Part shown: positions 5,193-12,496 of the stretch, in pieces | Position numbering within the stretch: the stretch's first letter is position 1 | Layout: each line of letters begins with the position of its first letter | Assembly (NCBI GenBank): GCA_016291725.1 | Contig: JAEEYJ010000121.1 | Location: 1 to 16,250, forward strand | DNA: 16,250 bases | Direction: 5' to 3' | Source of the DNA: Solobacterium sp. | GTDB taxonomy: Bacteria; Bacillota_I; Bacilli_A; Erysipelotrichales; Erysipelotrichaceae | Made by a program: the position numbers and the translations under genes | The notes under the pieces: generated by a model | The model's database searches: none | What the model saw: the letters and a program-made list of their open reading frames with translations, nothing else | Told to the model about the DNA's origin: nothing

Positions 5193-5373
5193 TCTTCGTA
5201 TCTCCTTTTGTATAGCTGTTCCGTATCGCGCAGCTCGTGATTGCGCAGCCCTTGCAGTCAGGAACGAGATTTTCGCATCCTTCCGGTACAGGCGTACGTC
5301 TGTTCGCAATCAGCAGAACGATGTTCAGTGCCAGAAGCGAACCGGCGATCAGGATTGCATACAGAATCTTCAT
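5185..5373 (-). CDS. Small Cys-rich membrane protein within the rnf operon
   Basis: A 62-residue protein I do not recognise. Residues about 3-23 form one hydrophobic helix, and the positive NRR after it suggests the tail faces the cytoplasm. The tail has four cysteines, C33, C40, C43 and C48 (C-x6-C-x2-C-x4-C). The C-x2-C-x4-C part has the same spacing as the first three cysteines of the adjacent RnfB, so it may bind an Fe-S cluster (inference). It starts 3 bases after the rnfA stop with no clear ribosome site, pointing to translational coupling, and overlaps rnfB by 8 bases. Tight packing between rnfA and the shortened rnfB suggests a subunit of this Rnf complex. Confidence 0.75.
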   Translation of the reverse strand: MKILYAILIAGSLLALNIVLLIANRRTPVPEGCENLVPDCKGCAITSCAIRNSYTKGDTKND

Positions 5374-5376
5374 GGG

Positions 5377-5949
5377 TTATACCAGACCGGCAAACGCAGA
5401 GAATGCAATTGCCATGATCGCTGCGACGACGAAGGCGATCGGGTTGCCCTTCCACGCCTTCGGCATGTCACTGCCCTCCAGCCGCTCACGGATGGTGGCA
5501 AAGATAACCAGCATCAGCATGAATCCGCCTGCTACCGCAACGGAGTTCACCGCCGTTTCAATCAGATTGTACTTCTGGGTGATGTTGTCCATCGCAACGA
5601 ACAGGACCGCGCAGTTTGTCGTAATCAGCGGCAGGTAGATACCGAGGGATTTGTAGAGGGCCGGTGAGGTCTTCTTGACAAACATTTCAACAAACTGAAC
5701 GAAGGAAGCGATCAGCAGAATGAAGCAGATCAGCTCCATGTACTCCAGTCCCAGCGGTACCAGCGCATAGTAGTACAGCAGCCAGGAAACAACCGAAGCG
5801 CCCAGGATGACGAAGATGACCGCTACGCCCATGCCCACAGCAGAGCTCAGCTTGGTGGAGACACCAAGGAACGGGCACATGCCCAGGAACTTGGACAGGA
5901 TGACGTTATTGACCAGCAATGACGCAATGAATATACTGAACAGATTCAT
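5377..5949 (-). CDS. rnfA: RnfA, membrane subunit of the Rnf complex
   Basis: A 190-residue integral membrane protein with about six helices, the usual RnfA length. It shows the family segments VNNVILSKFLGMCPFLGVS (about 13-31) and LITTNCAVLFVAMDN (about 108-122). C25 and C113 in these are the conserved cysteines that, with RnfE, hold an Fe-S cluster within the membrane and pass electrons across it. The start has an AAGGAGG site that lies inside the last codons of rnfE, so translation is coupled. Confidence 0.95.
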   Translation of the reverse strand: MNLFSIFIASLLVNNVILSKFLGMCPFLGVSTKLSSAVGMGVAVIFVILGASVVSWLLYYYALVPLGLEYMELICFILLIASFVQFVEMFVKKTSPALYKSLGIYLPLITTNCAVLFVAMDNITQKYNLIETAVNSVAVAGGFMLMLVIFATIRERLEGSDMPKAWKGNPIAFVVAAIMAIAFSAFAGLV

Positions 5950-5951
5950 CT

Positions 5952-6719
5952 TTATGCCTCCTTGGCAGGCTCAGCCTGCGCAGCAGCTGCCTTCTTTGCA
6001 GCAGCGGCAGCCTTTGCGGCCGCAGCCTTCGCAGCCTTTTCCTTCGCCTCTGCCGCTTTCCTTGCCTTCTCAGCCGCAGCTGCCTTCGCATCCTTGCTGT
6101 TCTTGTAGGCTGTTACTGCAGCCGCCAGAATCGCGAATACGAGGAACGCGCCGGTCGGTGTTGTAAAGATCGGGATATCGAAGCCAACCGGCAGAAGGCG
6201 CAGACTGAACAGCGTGGTATCTGTCAGCGGGTTCTTGAGGGCCAGGACTCCTGTGCCCAGGATCTGACGGATGAATGCCATTGCGAATACACTCAGTGTA
6301 TAGGCAAGACCCATCATCAGACCATCCCTTGCGGATGCGGCTATACCGTTCTTGGACGCAAATGCTTCCGCACGTCCGAGAATGATGCAGTTGACGACGA
6401 TCAGGTCAATGAAGGCACCCAGCGCATCATACAGCGAAGGTGTATACGCCTGCATGACCATACCGACGATCGTAACCAGTGATGCGATGATCGCGATGTA
6501 CACCGGAATATGGATCTCATCCGGTGTCAGCGGAGCTACCAGCGAAACGAGAATATTGGACAGTACCAGAACCGCGATGACCGCCACACCCATACCGAGC
6601 GCATTGGTGATCGTTGTCGTTACCGCAAGGCAGGAGCAGATACCGAGGTACAGACCGAATACAGGGTTGTCGTAGATCAGTTCATCGATCAAACTCTTCT
6701 TTTTCTTTTCTTCACTCAT
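5952..6719 (-). CDS. rnfE: RnfE, membrane subunit, with Ala/Lys-rich tail
   Basis: A 255-residue protein. The membrane part (about 20-205) is typical RnfE: NPVFGLYLGICSCLAVTT with C28 and C30, and LIVVNCIILGRAEAFAS with C111. With RnfA it forms the inverted pair that binds a membrane Fe-S cluster. Residues about 206-255 are a low-complexity tail of Ala, Lys and Glu with a net positive charge, likely a long helix. The Lys-rich N-terminus and the expected six helices place both ends in the cytoplasm. A GGAGGTGA site precedes the ATG at 6719 and overlaps the end of rnfG. The tail makes this longer than ordinary RnfE. Confidence 0.93.
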   Translation of the reverse strand: MSEEKKKKSLIDELIYDNPVFGLYLGICSCLAVTTTITNALGMGVAVIAVLVLSNILVSLVAPLTPDEIHIPVYIAIIASLVTIVGMVMQAYTPSLYDALGAFIDLIVVNCIILGRAEAFASKNGIAASARDGLMMGLAYTLSVFAMAFIRQILGTGVLALKNPLTDTTLFSLRLLPVGFDIPIFTTPTGAFLVFAILAAAVTAYKNSKDAKAAAAEKARKAAEAKEKAAKAAAAKAAAAAKKAAAAQAEPAKEA

Positions 6720-6730
6720 GATCTCACCTC

Positions 6731-7240
6731 CTACTTCCCGCTGAACATTGCACCGGCAGCTTCAATGCCGTTCTTCAATGCAGTGGATGTCAGTGTCGCT
6801 CCGGAGAGCAGAGGTACATCATCGCCGACACTCAGCGAGCGGATCCTGCTCATGAAATCCTCTTCGAAGCAGCGGGAACCGAATCCGTTCGTCTCTGTAT
6901 GGGACAGAACCTGGAATCCGCCGACTGTGCCATCATCATTGAAGGCAACCAGGAAATCGATGCCATTGGAACTGTAGCCTACAACATGTGCCTTGTAGAC
7001 CATGCCCTTTCCTTCTGCCTCATAGACGCCGGTAATCAGGCCGCTGGGATCATCATAATCATTGACGGCTGTGAATTCAGCACCCGGATAGATCATTTCC
7101 AGGTTGGCCTTTTCCTTGGCGATCTTGGCAGCCTCGATGATCGGGGATGTAATGCCGTTGACCAGGGAGAGCAGACAGCCGCATACAGCGCTGACAGCTC
7201 CGAGAACGATAACTTTATATAACGTAGTATCTCTGTTCAT
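6731..7240 (-). CDS. rnfG: RnfG, FMN-binding subunit
   Basis: A 169-residue protein with one N-terminal helix (about 9-30) and an extracytoplasmic FMN-binding domain. The flavinylation motif LLSGATLTS lies at 144-152; FMN would be linked by a phosphoester bond to Thr149 by ApbE, whose gene is divergent from this operon. The region GFQVLSHTETNGFGSRC is also typical of the family. I prefer ATG 7240, with a GGAGG site 7 bases upstream overlapping the rnfD stop, to the TTG at 7255. Confidence 0.93.
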   Translation of the reverse strand: MNRDTTLYKVIVLGAVSAVCGCLLSLVNGITSPIIEAAKIAKEKANLEMIYPGAEFTAVNDYDDPSGLITGVYEAEGKGMVYKAHVVGYSSNGIDFLVAFNDDGTVGGFQVLSHTETNGFGSRCFEEDFMSRIRSLSVGDDVPLLSGATLTSTALKNGIEAAGAMFSGK

Positions 7241-7251
7241 GATCGTCCTCC

Positions 7252-8409
7252 TCAATGAGCATCTGCCCAGGCGGTATCGTATACCGCGTCTGTTTCAAGT
7301 GCTTCTGCTGCAATGACCGTTGTCTCGGGTTCAGCTGCAGCGGACTTCTTCGGCTGGATAGCCACGATGCCGACAAGCAGCGCTACCGCGATGAACGCGC
7401 AGGAGCCGATCAGCATGTTTCTGATCAGCTTGCCGCTGTCCTTGATCTGGCTGCCGTCCATCAGACGGTCGATCATCGGTGTCAGCATGTTCATGAGCAG
7501 AATCGAATACAGAACACCGTCGGAAAGATTGCTCTTCCAGCGGATGATCAGCGTAAAGCTGGCTGCACCGATCGCAAACAGGATCTTGCCCGGAATGGAT
7601 ACCGGAGAGGTAACCGGATCGGTTGTCATGAAGACACCGCCGAAGAGCACACCGCCTGCCAGTACATTGAACAGTGCGTACTGGATGCCTGCGCCGCGCA
7701 CCAGACCGACAATCAGCGAAATGACGAATACGCCGCCGATGTAGAATACCGGTGTCTGCCAGTCAATATCCTTGCGGATGATCAGGACTGCCAGGCAGGC
7801 CAGGATCAGCAGTGCACAGGTGCTTCCCATCGTGCTGTCGTACATGCCCAGGAACATCTTCCCGAGGCCGCCGTACTGTGCGATGACACCGGACAGCTGG
7901 TCCGCTGTGGAGATCCAGCCGAATCCCTTGTAGGTAACGGTCGGTGTTGCACCGGACAGCAGATCCGCGCTTGTGGCTGCAAATGTACTCATCAGAATCG
8001 CTTCACCGAACGCTGCCGGATTGAAGATATTCTGGCCGAATCCACCGAAGACCAGCTTGCCGAACAGGATTGCCAGTACGGTGGAGATAATCAGGGCATA
8101 GACATTGGCATTGACGGAGGAGATCAGTGTAATGATCAGCGCCGTAACCCAGCCGTAGGAAGACATAATGCCTTCCTTGATGTCCTTCTTGACCGCTTTG
8201 AACCAGAGTGCTTCCGTAACCAGCGCAGCCGCAACCGTTGCCACGAGATTGATCAGCACACGGGTTCCCAGAGCGGACCCATAGGCTTTGAAATAATAGA
8301 CGACCGAGAAGAGTGCCACTGCCAGAAGGCACAGGGTCAGATCAATCATTATACCGGTCGTACTCTGCTTGCTGCGGTAGTTCGGTGCCGGTTTGAAATT
8401 CAGTTTCAT
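7252..8409 (-). CDS. rnfD: RnfD, FMN-binding membrane subunit
   Basis: A 385-residue integral membrane protein with about ten helices. The flavinylation motif D-x-x-SGATPT lies at 149-157, with Thr155 the expected FMN attachment site. Further family segments are FGGFGQNIFNPAAFGEAIL (about 121-139) and GGVFMTTDPVTSPVS. RnfD lies at the centre of the electron path and is thought to form part of the ion channel. After the last helix (about 330-350) there is an acidic tail of about 35 residues ending in a run of Asp, Glu and Ala, longer than in most RnfD. The start has a purine-rich GGGGGGAAGGAAG site 15 bases after the rnfC stop. Confidence 0.95.
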   Translation of the reverse strand: MKLNFKPAPNYRSKQSTTGIMIDLTLCLLAVALFSVVYYFKAYGSALGTRVLINLVATVAAALVTEALWFKAVKKDIKEGIMSSYGWVTALIITLISSVNANVYALIISTVLAILFGKLVFGGFGQNIFNPAAFGEAILMSTFAATSADLLSGATPTVTYKGFGWISTADQLSGVIAQYGGLGKMFLGMYDSTMGSTCALLILACLAVLIIRKDIDWQTPVFYIGGVFVISLIVGLVRGAGIQYALFNVLAGGVLFGGVFMTTDPVTSPVSIPGKILFAIGAASFTLIIRWKSNLSDGVLYSILLMNMLTPMIDRLMDGSQIKDSGKLIRNMLIGSCAFIAVALLVGIVAIQPKKSAAAEPETTVIAAEALETDAVYDTAWADAH

Positions 8410-8424
8410 GACTTCCTTCCCCCC

Positions 8425-9711
8425 TTATTTCTTTGTCAGGGCAAGATACTTCTTCGCCCTTCTGATGCCTTCCGTCACATCGATCTTCGACGGACAGATA
8501 TAGGAGCACAGACCGCACTCGATGCAGGACATAACATCCAGCTTCTTGAGCGTTTCCACATCCTTGATCTTCTCTGCTGCGTTGATGCGCACCGGCTGCA
8601 GTCCGTTCGGGCAGACTTCCGTGCACTTGCCGCATCTCAGGCAGGCAACTGTCTTCACCGGTTCATTCTTGAATGTTGTCAGACCATTGGTCTCCAGTGC
8701 TACAACGAACTGGTCATTCGGAATGGCACGGCCCATCATCGGACCGCCCGCACACAGAATGCAGTCATCGGAACTGTAGCCGCCGCAGGCTTCTACAACA
8801 TCATGCGCCAGTGTACCGACCGTAGCGATGACCGTGGACGGTGTATTGACACCGGTGCCGGAAACCGTCACGTACTTATGGGTGATCGGCATGCCGTTGA
8901 CCAGCGCGTTGCCCAGCGCGATCGCTGTGGAGGCGTTGGACACGATGCAGCCTGCTTCGATCGGCAGCCTGTCATAGCGCTTGCCTGTAAGCAGAAGCAC
9001 CAGCGTACGCTCCCAGCCGGCCGGATAGATATCCGGTACGGTACGGATCTCAATCGGTGTTCCTTCGAATATTCTCTTCAGCTCAGCAATCAGATCATGC
9101 TTGTCCTCCTTGACGGAGACGCAGCCCTTCTTTGCCTTTGAGAGCTTGAAGAACGCCAGAACACCTGTCTTCAGCAGCTCAAGGTTTTCCATCATGTTCT
9201 TGTAGTCTGCTGTCAGGTACGGTTCGCACTCTACTCCGTTGACAATGAACAGATCAACGTTTTCGGGCTTCAGGAACTTCACATAGGTCGGGAAACCGGC
9301 ACCGCCGAGGCCAAGCATGCCTGCATTCTTGACGAAATCAAGCAGCTCCTCATTGGTCGCCTCTTCGTAGTCAATCGGCGCAAAAGGCTTCTCGACCGTC
9401 CCCTTGTGATCGTTCTGGATCCGAAGATGATCTGCCATCTTCATGGCTGTGGTCATTTTCTTTTCCACTGCCATGACCGTGCCGGAAACCGGAGAGTACA
9501 GCGGCAGATAAAAATGGTCATTGCGTTCCGCAATCTTGGTTCCGATCTTCACCTCATCCCCTACATTGACCAAAGGTGTGCAGGATGCGTTCCCGTTTAC
9601 CAGAGGAATCCACACGACATCCGGCTCCGGCAGCTTCTTCACAGGATTGTGCGCTGTCAGTTCCTTGTGTCCGTCCAGATGGTGATGCATCGGTCCGGTT
9701 AATAATGACAT
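8425..9711 (-). CDS. rnfC: RnfC, NADH-reactive peripheral subunit
   Basis: A 428-residue cytoplasmic protein, first gene of the operon. It has the Rossmann-like NADH/FMN domain with GMLGLGGAGFPTYVKF (131-146) and NGVECEPYLTADY (158-170). An SLBB-like part follows. Two 4Fe-4S motifs are C357-x2-C-x2-C-x3-C367 and C396-x2-C-x2-C-x3-C406. In Rnf, RnfC exchanges electrons with NAD+/NADH. All expected motifs are intact, so the complex is not decaying at this end. The ATG at 9711 has an AAGGGA site and a short leader from an extended -10 promoter at 9745-9753. Confidence 0.96.
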   Translation of the reverse strand: MSLLTGPMHHHLDGHKELTAHNPVKKLPEPDVVWIPLVNGNASCTPLVNVGDEVKIGTKIAERNDHFYLPLYSPVSGTVMAVEKKMTTAMKMADHLRIQNDHKGTVEKPFAPIDYEEATNEELLDFVKNAGMLGLGGAGFPTYVKFLKPENVDLFIVNGVECEPYLTADYKNMMENLELLKTGVLAFFKLSKAKKGCVSVKEDKHDLIAELKRIFEGTPIEIRTVPDIYPAGWERTLVLLLTGKRYDRLPIEAGCIVSNASTAIALGNALVNGMPITHKYVTVSGTGVNTPSTVIATVGTLAHDVVEACGGYSSDDCILCAGGPMMGRAIPNDQFVVALETNGLTTFKNEPVKTVACLRCGKCTEVCPNGLQPVRINAAEKIKDVETLKKLDVMSCIECGLCSYICPSKIDVTEGIRRAKKYLALTKK

Positions 9712-9744
9712 AGTCTTATCCCTTCTCCCTAATGAAACGTCAAA

Positions 9745-9753
9745 ATTATAACA
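9745..9753 (-). promoter_or_regulatory. Extended -10 promoter of the rnf operon
   Basis: On the minus strand TGTTATAAT (TGn plus a perfect TATAAT). The predicted start near 9738 leaves a leader of about 27 nt containing a ribosome site. The -35 region (GGTTAT at 17-base spacing) is poor. It overlaps the -35 region of the divergent apbE promoter, so the two polymerases may compete. Confidence 0.65.
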
Positions 9754-9791
9754 TAGAATGCCGCTGAATAACCATCAGTACAGCCCGTATA

Positions 9792-9800
9792 TGGTATAAT
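9792..9800 (+). promoter_or_regulatory. Extended -10 promoter of apbE-mgtE
   Basis: TGGTATAAT ends at 9800 and the apbE ATG begins at 9810. With a start site near 9807 the leader is only about three bases, and no ribosome site is present. No clear -35 box is seen. Confidence 0.6.
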
Positions 9801-9809
9801 TTGCACAGC

Positions 9810-10910
9810 ATGAAACGGAAGATGATACTACCGCTTCTCTCAGGGATGCTTCTGACGGCCTGTGCGCAGGATGCGGACAGAGTGCCCCAGGAGCTTCTTT
9901 CCGATGTATGCACAGACTGCGGCTTCGACACCTTCTTTTCCCTGCAGCAGTTCCAGCTCTCTCCGGAAGAATTCCAGACGGTTTTCCAGGAAGCTTCCGG
10001 ATATTTCCGGCACTGCAGCGACCTTTTCGACATCTACCACAATTACCAAGGGATGAATAACCTGAAGACGGTAAATGATATGGCCGGCACAGCGCCGGTC
10101 GGTGTAGAGCCGGAGATCATTGAACTGCTGAAGGAAGCGGAAGAAATGTATGAGCTTTCCGAAGGCGGAATGGACATCACAATGGGTTCCCTGTTCCGTG
10201 TGTGGCATGAATGCCGCACAGCAGCGGCGGACGGTCCGGGTGCGGTACCGTCAGTGGATAAGGTGCAGACTGCTGCAGCGCAGAGAGGCTGGGAATACAT
10301 CGTGATTGACGAGGAAGCCGGCACAGTGTACATCACCGATCCCGGGATACAGCTGGATGCCGGAGCCATCGCCAAAGGATGGGCCGTGGAGAAGACCGCG
10401 CAGCTGCTGCAGTCATACGGCATCTTCACCGGTGCTGTCAACGGCGGCGGCAATGTACGCACCCTGGGAGCGAAGCCCAACGGGAAGCCATGGCGCACCG
10501 GCATTCAGGATCCGGCAGGCAGCGGTGCATTGATCAATGTGGTCTGCCTGGATGAGGAAAGCGTTGCGACCAGCGGGGACTATGAGCGGTTCTTCATCGG
10601 AGAGGACGGGCAGAGATACCATCACATCATCGACCCGGATACCGGCCTGCCGGCTCAGTACTGGCACTCGGTGTCTATCGTGACACAGCGCAGTGATCTG
10701 GCGGACGCCCTGTCCACTGCCCTGTTCACCATGTCGCTTGAAGAGGGAAACACAGTGCTGCAGAAAATGCGTGACAAGTACCCGGATATGGAATTTGAAG
10801 CAGTGTGGATTGCGGACAGTGATGCAGTGTATGATACTCCGTACCAGAAGCTGACCCACAACGAGCTGGTAATCTACACGGAAGGGCTTGAAGAACGCAT
10901 CGAGTGGTAA
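9810..10910 (+). CDS. apbE: FAD:protein FMN transferase, lipoprotein
   Basis: A 366-residue ApbE/flavin transferase. The signal sequence ends in the lipobox LLTAC with Cys18, so it is a lipoprotein on the outer face of the membrane. Family motifs follow: GGMDITMGSLFRVWHE, DAGAIAKGWAVEK, GAVNGGGNVRTLG and HHIIDPDTGLPAQYW, then DLADALSTALF. The enzyme uses FAD and Mg2+ to attach FMN to Thr in S/TGAT motifs, exactly those seen in RnfD and RnfG. Its place divergent from rnf supports that job. I chose ATG 9810 over the TTG at 9801 because the -10 box ends at 9800 and the lipoprotein signal fits. Translation looks leaderless. Confidence 0.95.
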   Translation: MKRKMILPLLSGMLLTACAQDADRVPQELLSDVCTDCGFDTFFSLQQFQLSPEEFQTVFQEASGYFRHCSDLFDIYHNYQGMNNLKTVNDMAGTAPVGVEPEIIELLKEAEEMYELSEGGMDITMGSLFRVWHECRTAAADGPGAVPSVDKVQTAAAQRGWEYIVIDEEAGTVYITDPGIQLDAGAIAKGWAVEKTAQLLQSYGIFTGAVNGGGNVRTLGAKPNGKPWRTGIQDPAGSGALINVVCLDEESVATSGDYERFFIGEDGQRYHHIIDPDTGLPAQYWHSVSIVTQRSDLADALSTALFTMSLEEGNTVLQKMRDKYPDMEFEAVWIADSDAVYDTPYQKLTHNELVIYTEGLEERIEW

Positions 10911-10932
10911 ACAGAGAAAGGACGGAAACAAC

Positions 10933-12315
10933 ATGGCAAAAGAAAGAGACAATCTGGAAAAGCTGGTGGAAGAAACCGAAACCTATCTGAATGAAAAAAA
11001 GTATGTACAGGCAAGACAGGCCATTATCGATCTGGAGCCGTTTGACATTGCCTACGTCATGGAAGCACTGCCTGAAGATACGATTCCCGTGATGTTCCGG
11101 CTTCTGCCCAAGGAGCTGGCTGCGGAAGTATTCGTTGAGCTTGATACGGATTCCCAGGAAAGCCTGATCAGAGGGTTTTCAAGATCAGAGCTGAAGGAAG
11201 TCATCGATGAGCTGTATCTGGATGACGCGGTAGACATCATCGAGGAAATGCCGGCCAATGTCGTCAGACGGATTCTGGCTACAGCCGATCCGGAGACAAG
11301 GCGCTCCATAAACAACATTCTGCAGTATCCGGAAGACTCCACCGGCTCCATCATGACAACCGAGTATGTGGACATCAAACGGACCATGACCGTGGAGGAC
11401 GCCCTGAAGCGGATCCGGCGGATCGGACAGGACATGGAAACGATCAACGTAATGTACATCGTTGACGCGGACCGCCATCTGCTGGGCTTCCTGACCATCC
11501 GTGATCTTCTGCTGGCGGAAGCCGACCAGACCATGGAAGAGATCATGGATTCGAACATCATTGCGGCACAGACGCTGGATGACCAGGAAGAGACCGCAAG
11601 GAAATTCGAAAAGTACGACTTCCTGACCATGCCGGTCGTGGACAAGGAAAACCGTCTTGTCGGTATCGTAACCGTTGACGACGCTCTGGACGTCATCGTA
11701 GAAGAGACGACCGAGGATATTGAACGAATGGCAGCCGTCATTCCTTCCTACAAGCCCTATCTGAATACAGGCATTGCAGAGACGGTCAGATCCAGGATTC
11801 CCTGGCTGCTTCTGTTGATGATCTCAGCAACGTTTACCGGCCAGATAATCTCCAGTTTCGAAGATGCCCTGGCTTCCCAGGCCATCCTGACCGCCTATAT
11901 TCCGATGCTGATGGACACGGGAGGAAACTCCGGCTCCCAGGCCAGTGTGTCCATCATCCGTGGTATTTCCCTGGACGAGATTACGATGAAGGATCTCGGT
12001 AAAGTCATCTGGAAGGAAATCCGGGTATCGGTCATCATCGGTGCGATCCTGGCTGCCTGCAACTTTGCAAAGCTGATGCTGGTGGACCGCATGCTCTTCC
12101 ACAATCCGATCACCGTCAGCATTGCGCTGGTCATCTGCTGCACCCTGATCTTCACCGTATTCGCTGCGAAGCTGGTCGGCTGTACCCTGCCGATCCTGGC
12201 CAAAGCCGTTGGGTTTGACCCGGCGGTCATGGCGTCTCCGTTCATCACCACCATCGTGGACGCCATCTCGCTGCTGATCTATTTCCGCTTTGCCCAGTAT
12301 CTGCTCGGTCTGTAG
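10933..12315 (+). CDS. mgtE: MgtE-family magnesium channel
   Basis: A 460-residue protein of normal MgtE length. The cytoplasmic N domain (about 10-135) has the helical repeats with DDAVDIIEEMP. Two CBS domains (about 135-260) sense Mg2+, then a connecting helix (near DIERMAAVIPSYKPYLNTG). The membrane domain has about five helices with the pore signature PMLMDTGGNSGSQAS and the Mg2+-binding DPAVMASPFITTIVDA near the end. It imports Mg2+ when cytosolic levels are low. The ATG at 10933 with AAAGGACGG upstream was preferred to a TTG at 10888. It follows apbE by 22 bases, probably as one operon. No Mg2+ riboswitch is seen. Confidence 0.95.
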   Translation: MAKERDNLEKLVEETETYLNEKKYVQARQAIIDLEPFDIAYVMEALPEDTIPVMFRLLPKELAAEVFVELDTDSQESLIRGFSRSELKEVIDELYLDDAVDIIEEMPANVVRRILATADPETRRSINNILQYPEDSTGSIMTTEYVDIKRTMTVEDALKRIRRIGQDMETINVMYIVDADRHLLGFLTIRDLLLAEADQTMEEIMDSNIIAAQTLDDQEETARKFEKYDFLTMPVVDKENRLVGIVTVDDALDVIVEETTEDIERMAAVIPSYKPYLNTGIAETVRSRIPWLLLLMISATFTGQIISSFEDALASQAILTAYIPMLMDTGGNSGSQASVSIIRGISLDEITMKDLGKVIWKEIRVSVIIGAILAACNFAKLMLVDRMLFHNPITVSIALVICCTLIFTVFAAKLVGCTLPILAKAVGFDPAVMASPFITTIVDAISLLIYFRFAQYLLGL

Positions 12316-12337
12316 TGAATTCAGACAATCATTGAAA

Positions 12338-12368
12338 AACAGGGGTCCGTCAGGACCGCTGTTTTTTT
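12338..12368 (+). terminator. Terminator of apbE-mgtE
   Basis: AACAGGGGTCC pairs with GGACCGCTGTT around GTCA, with one G-G mismatch, followed by seven T. It begins 23 bases after the mgtE stop. Confidence 0.9.
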
Positions 12369-12419
12369 ATACAGATCCGTGCTGTTCTGCTTGTCCGGCA
12401 GGCATTTACCCGCTGAAAA

Positions 12420-12449
12420 TTGCACATAATTTCATTTCTGTGCTACATT
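12420..12449 (+). promoter_or_regulatory. Promoter of the FGGY kinase-SorC regulator operon
   Basis: TTGCAC (12420-12425), 18 bases, then TGC-TACATT (12441-12449), an extended -10. Transcription should start near 12456. A short inverted repeat follows at 12466-12479. Confidence 0.6.
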
Positions 12450-12465
12450 TTAAGTAACAAGCAGT

Positions 12466-12484
12466 ACAGCATACGCTGTTTTTT
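12466..12484 (+). promoter_or_regulatory. Inverted repeat with T run before the kinase start
   Basis: ACAGC-ATAC-GCTGT is followed by TTTTT, then the GAGGA ribosome site. It lies about ten bases after the predicted start of transcription. It could be an operator for the SorC regulator encoded downstream, or a weak attenuator hairpin. Five pairs are few, so neither is firm. Confidence 0.35.
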
Positions 12485-12496
12485 GAGGAAATCATT

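Noticed and set aside
7255..9141. A 628-codon open frame on the plus strand opposite rnfC and rnfD
   Set aside because: It is rich in Cys, Arg, Gln and His without any recognisable domain. It mirrors codon usage of the two well-supported rnf genes on the other strand, so it is a shadow frame.
9712..9809. Possible Rex (NADH-sensing) operator between rnfC and apbE
   Set aside because: A redox operator would make sense here, but no TTGTGA-type inverted repeat is present; only a weak CTGA/TCAG repeat is seen.
10888..10932. N-terminal extension of MgtE from a TTG at 10888
   Set aside because: It overlaps apbE and has no family similarity; the ATG at 10933 has a good ribosome site and gives the normal length.
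12369..12496. Possible riboswitch before the FGGY kinase
   Set aside because: The promoter predicts a leader of only about 40 nt, too short for known classes; only a five-pair hairpin is present.
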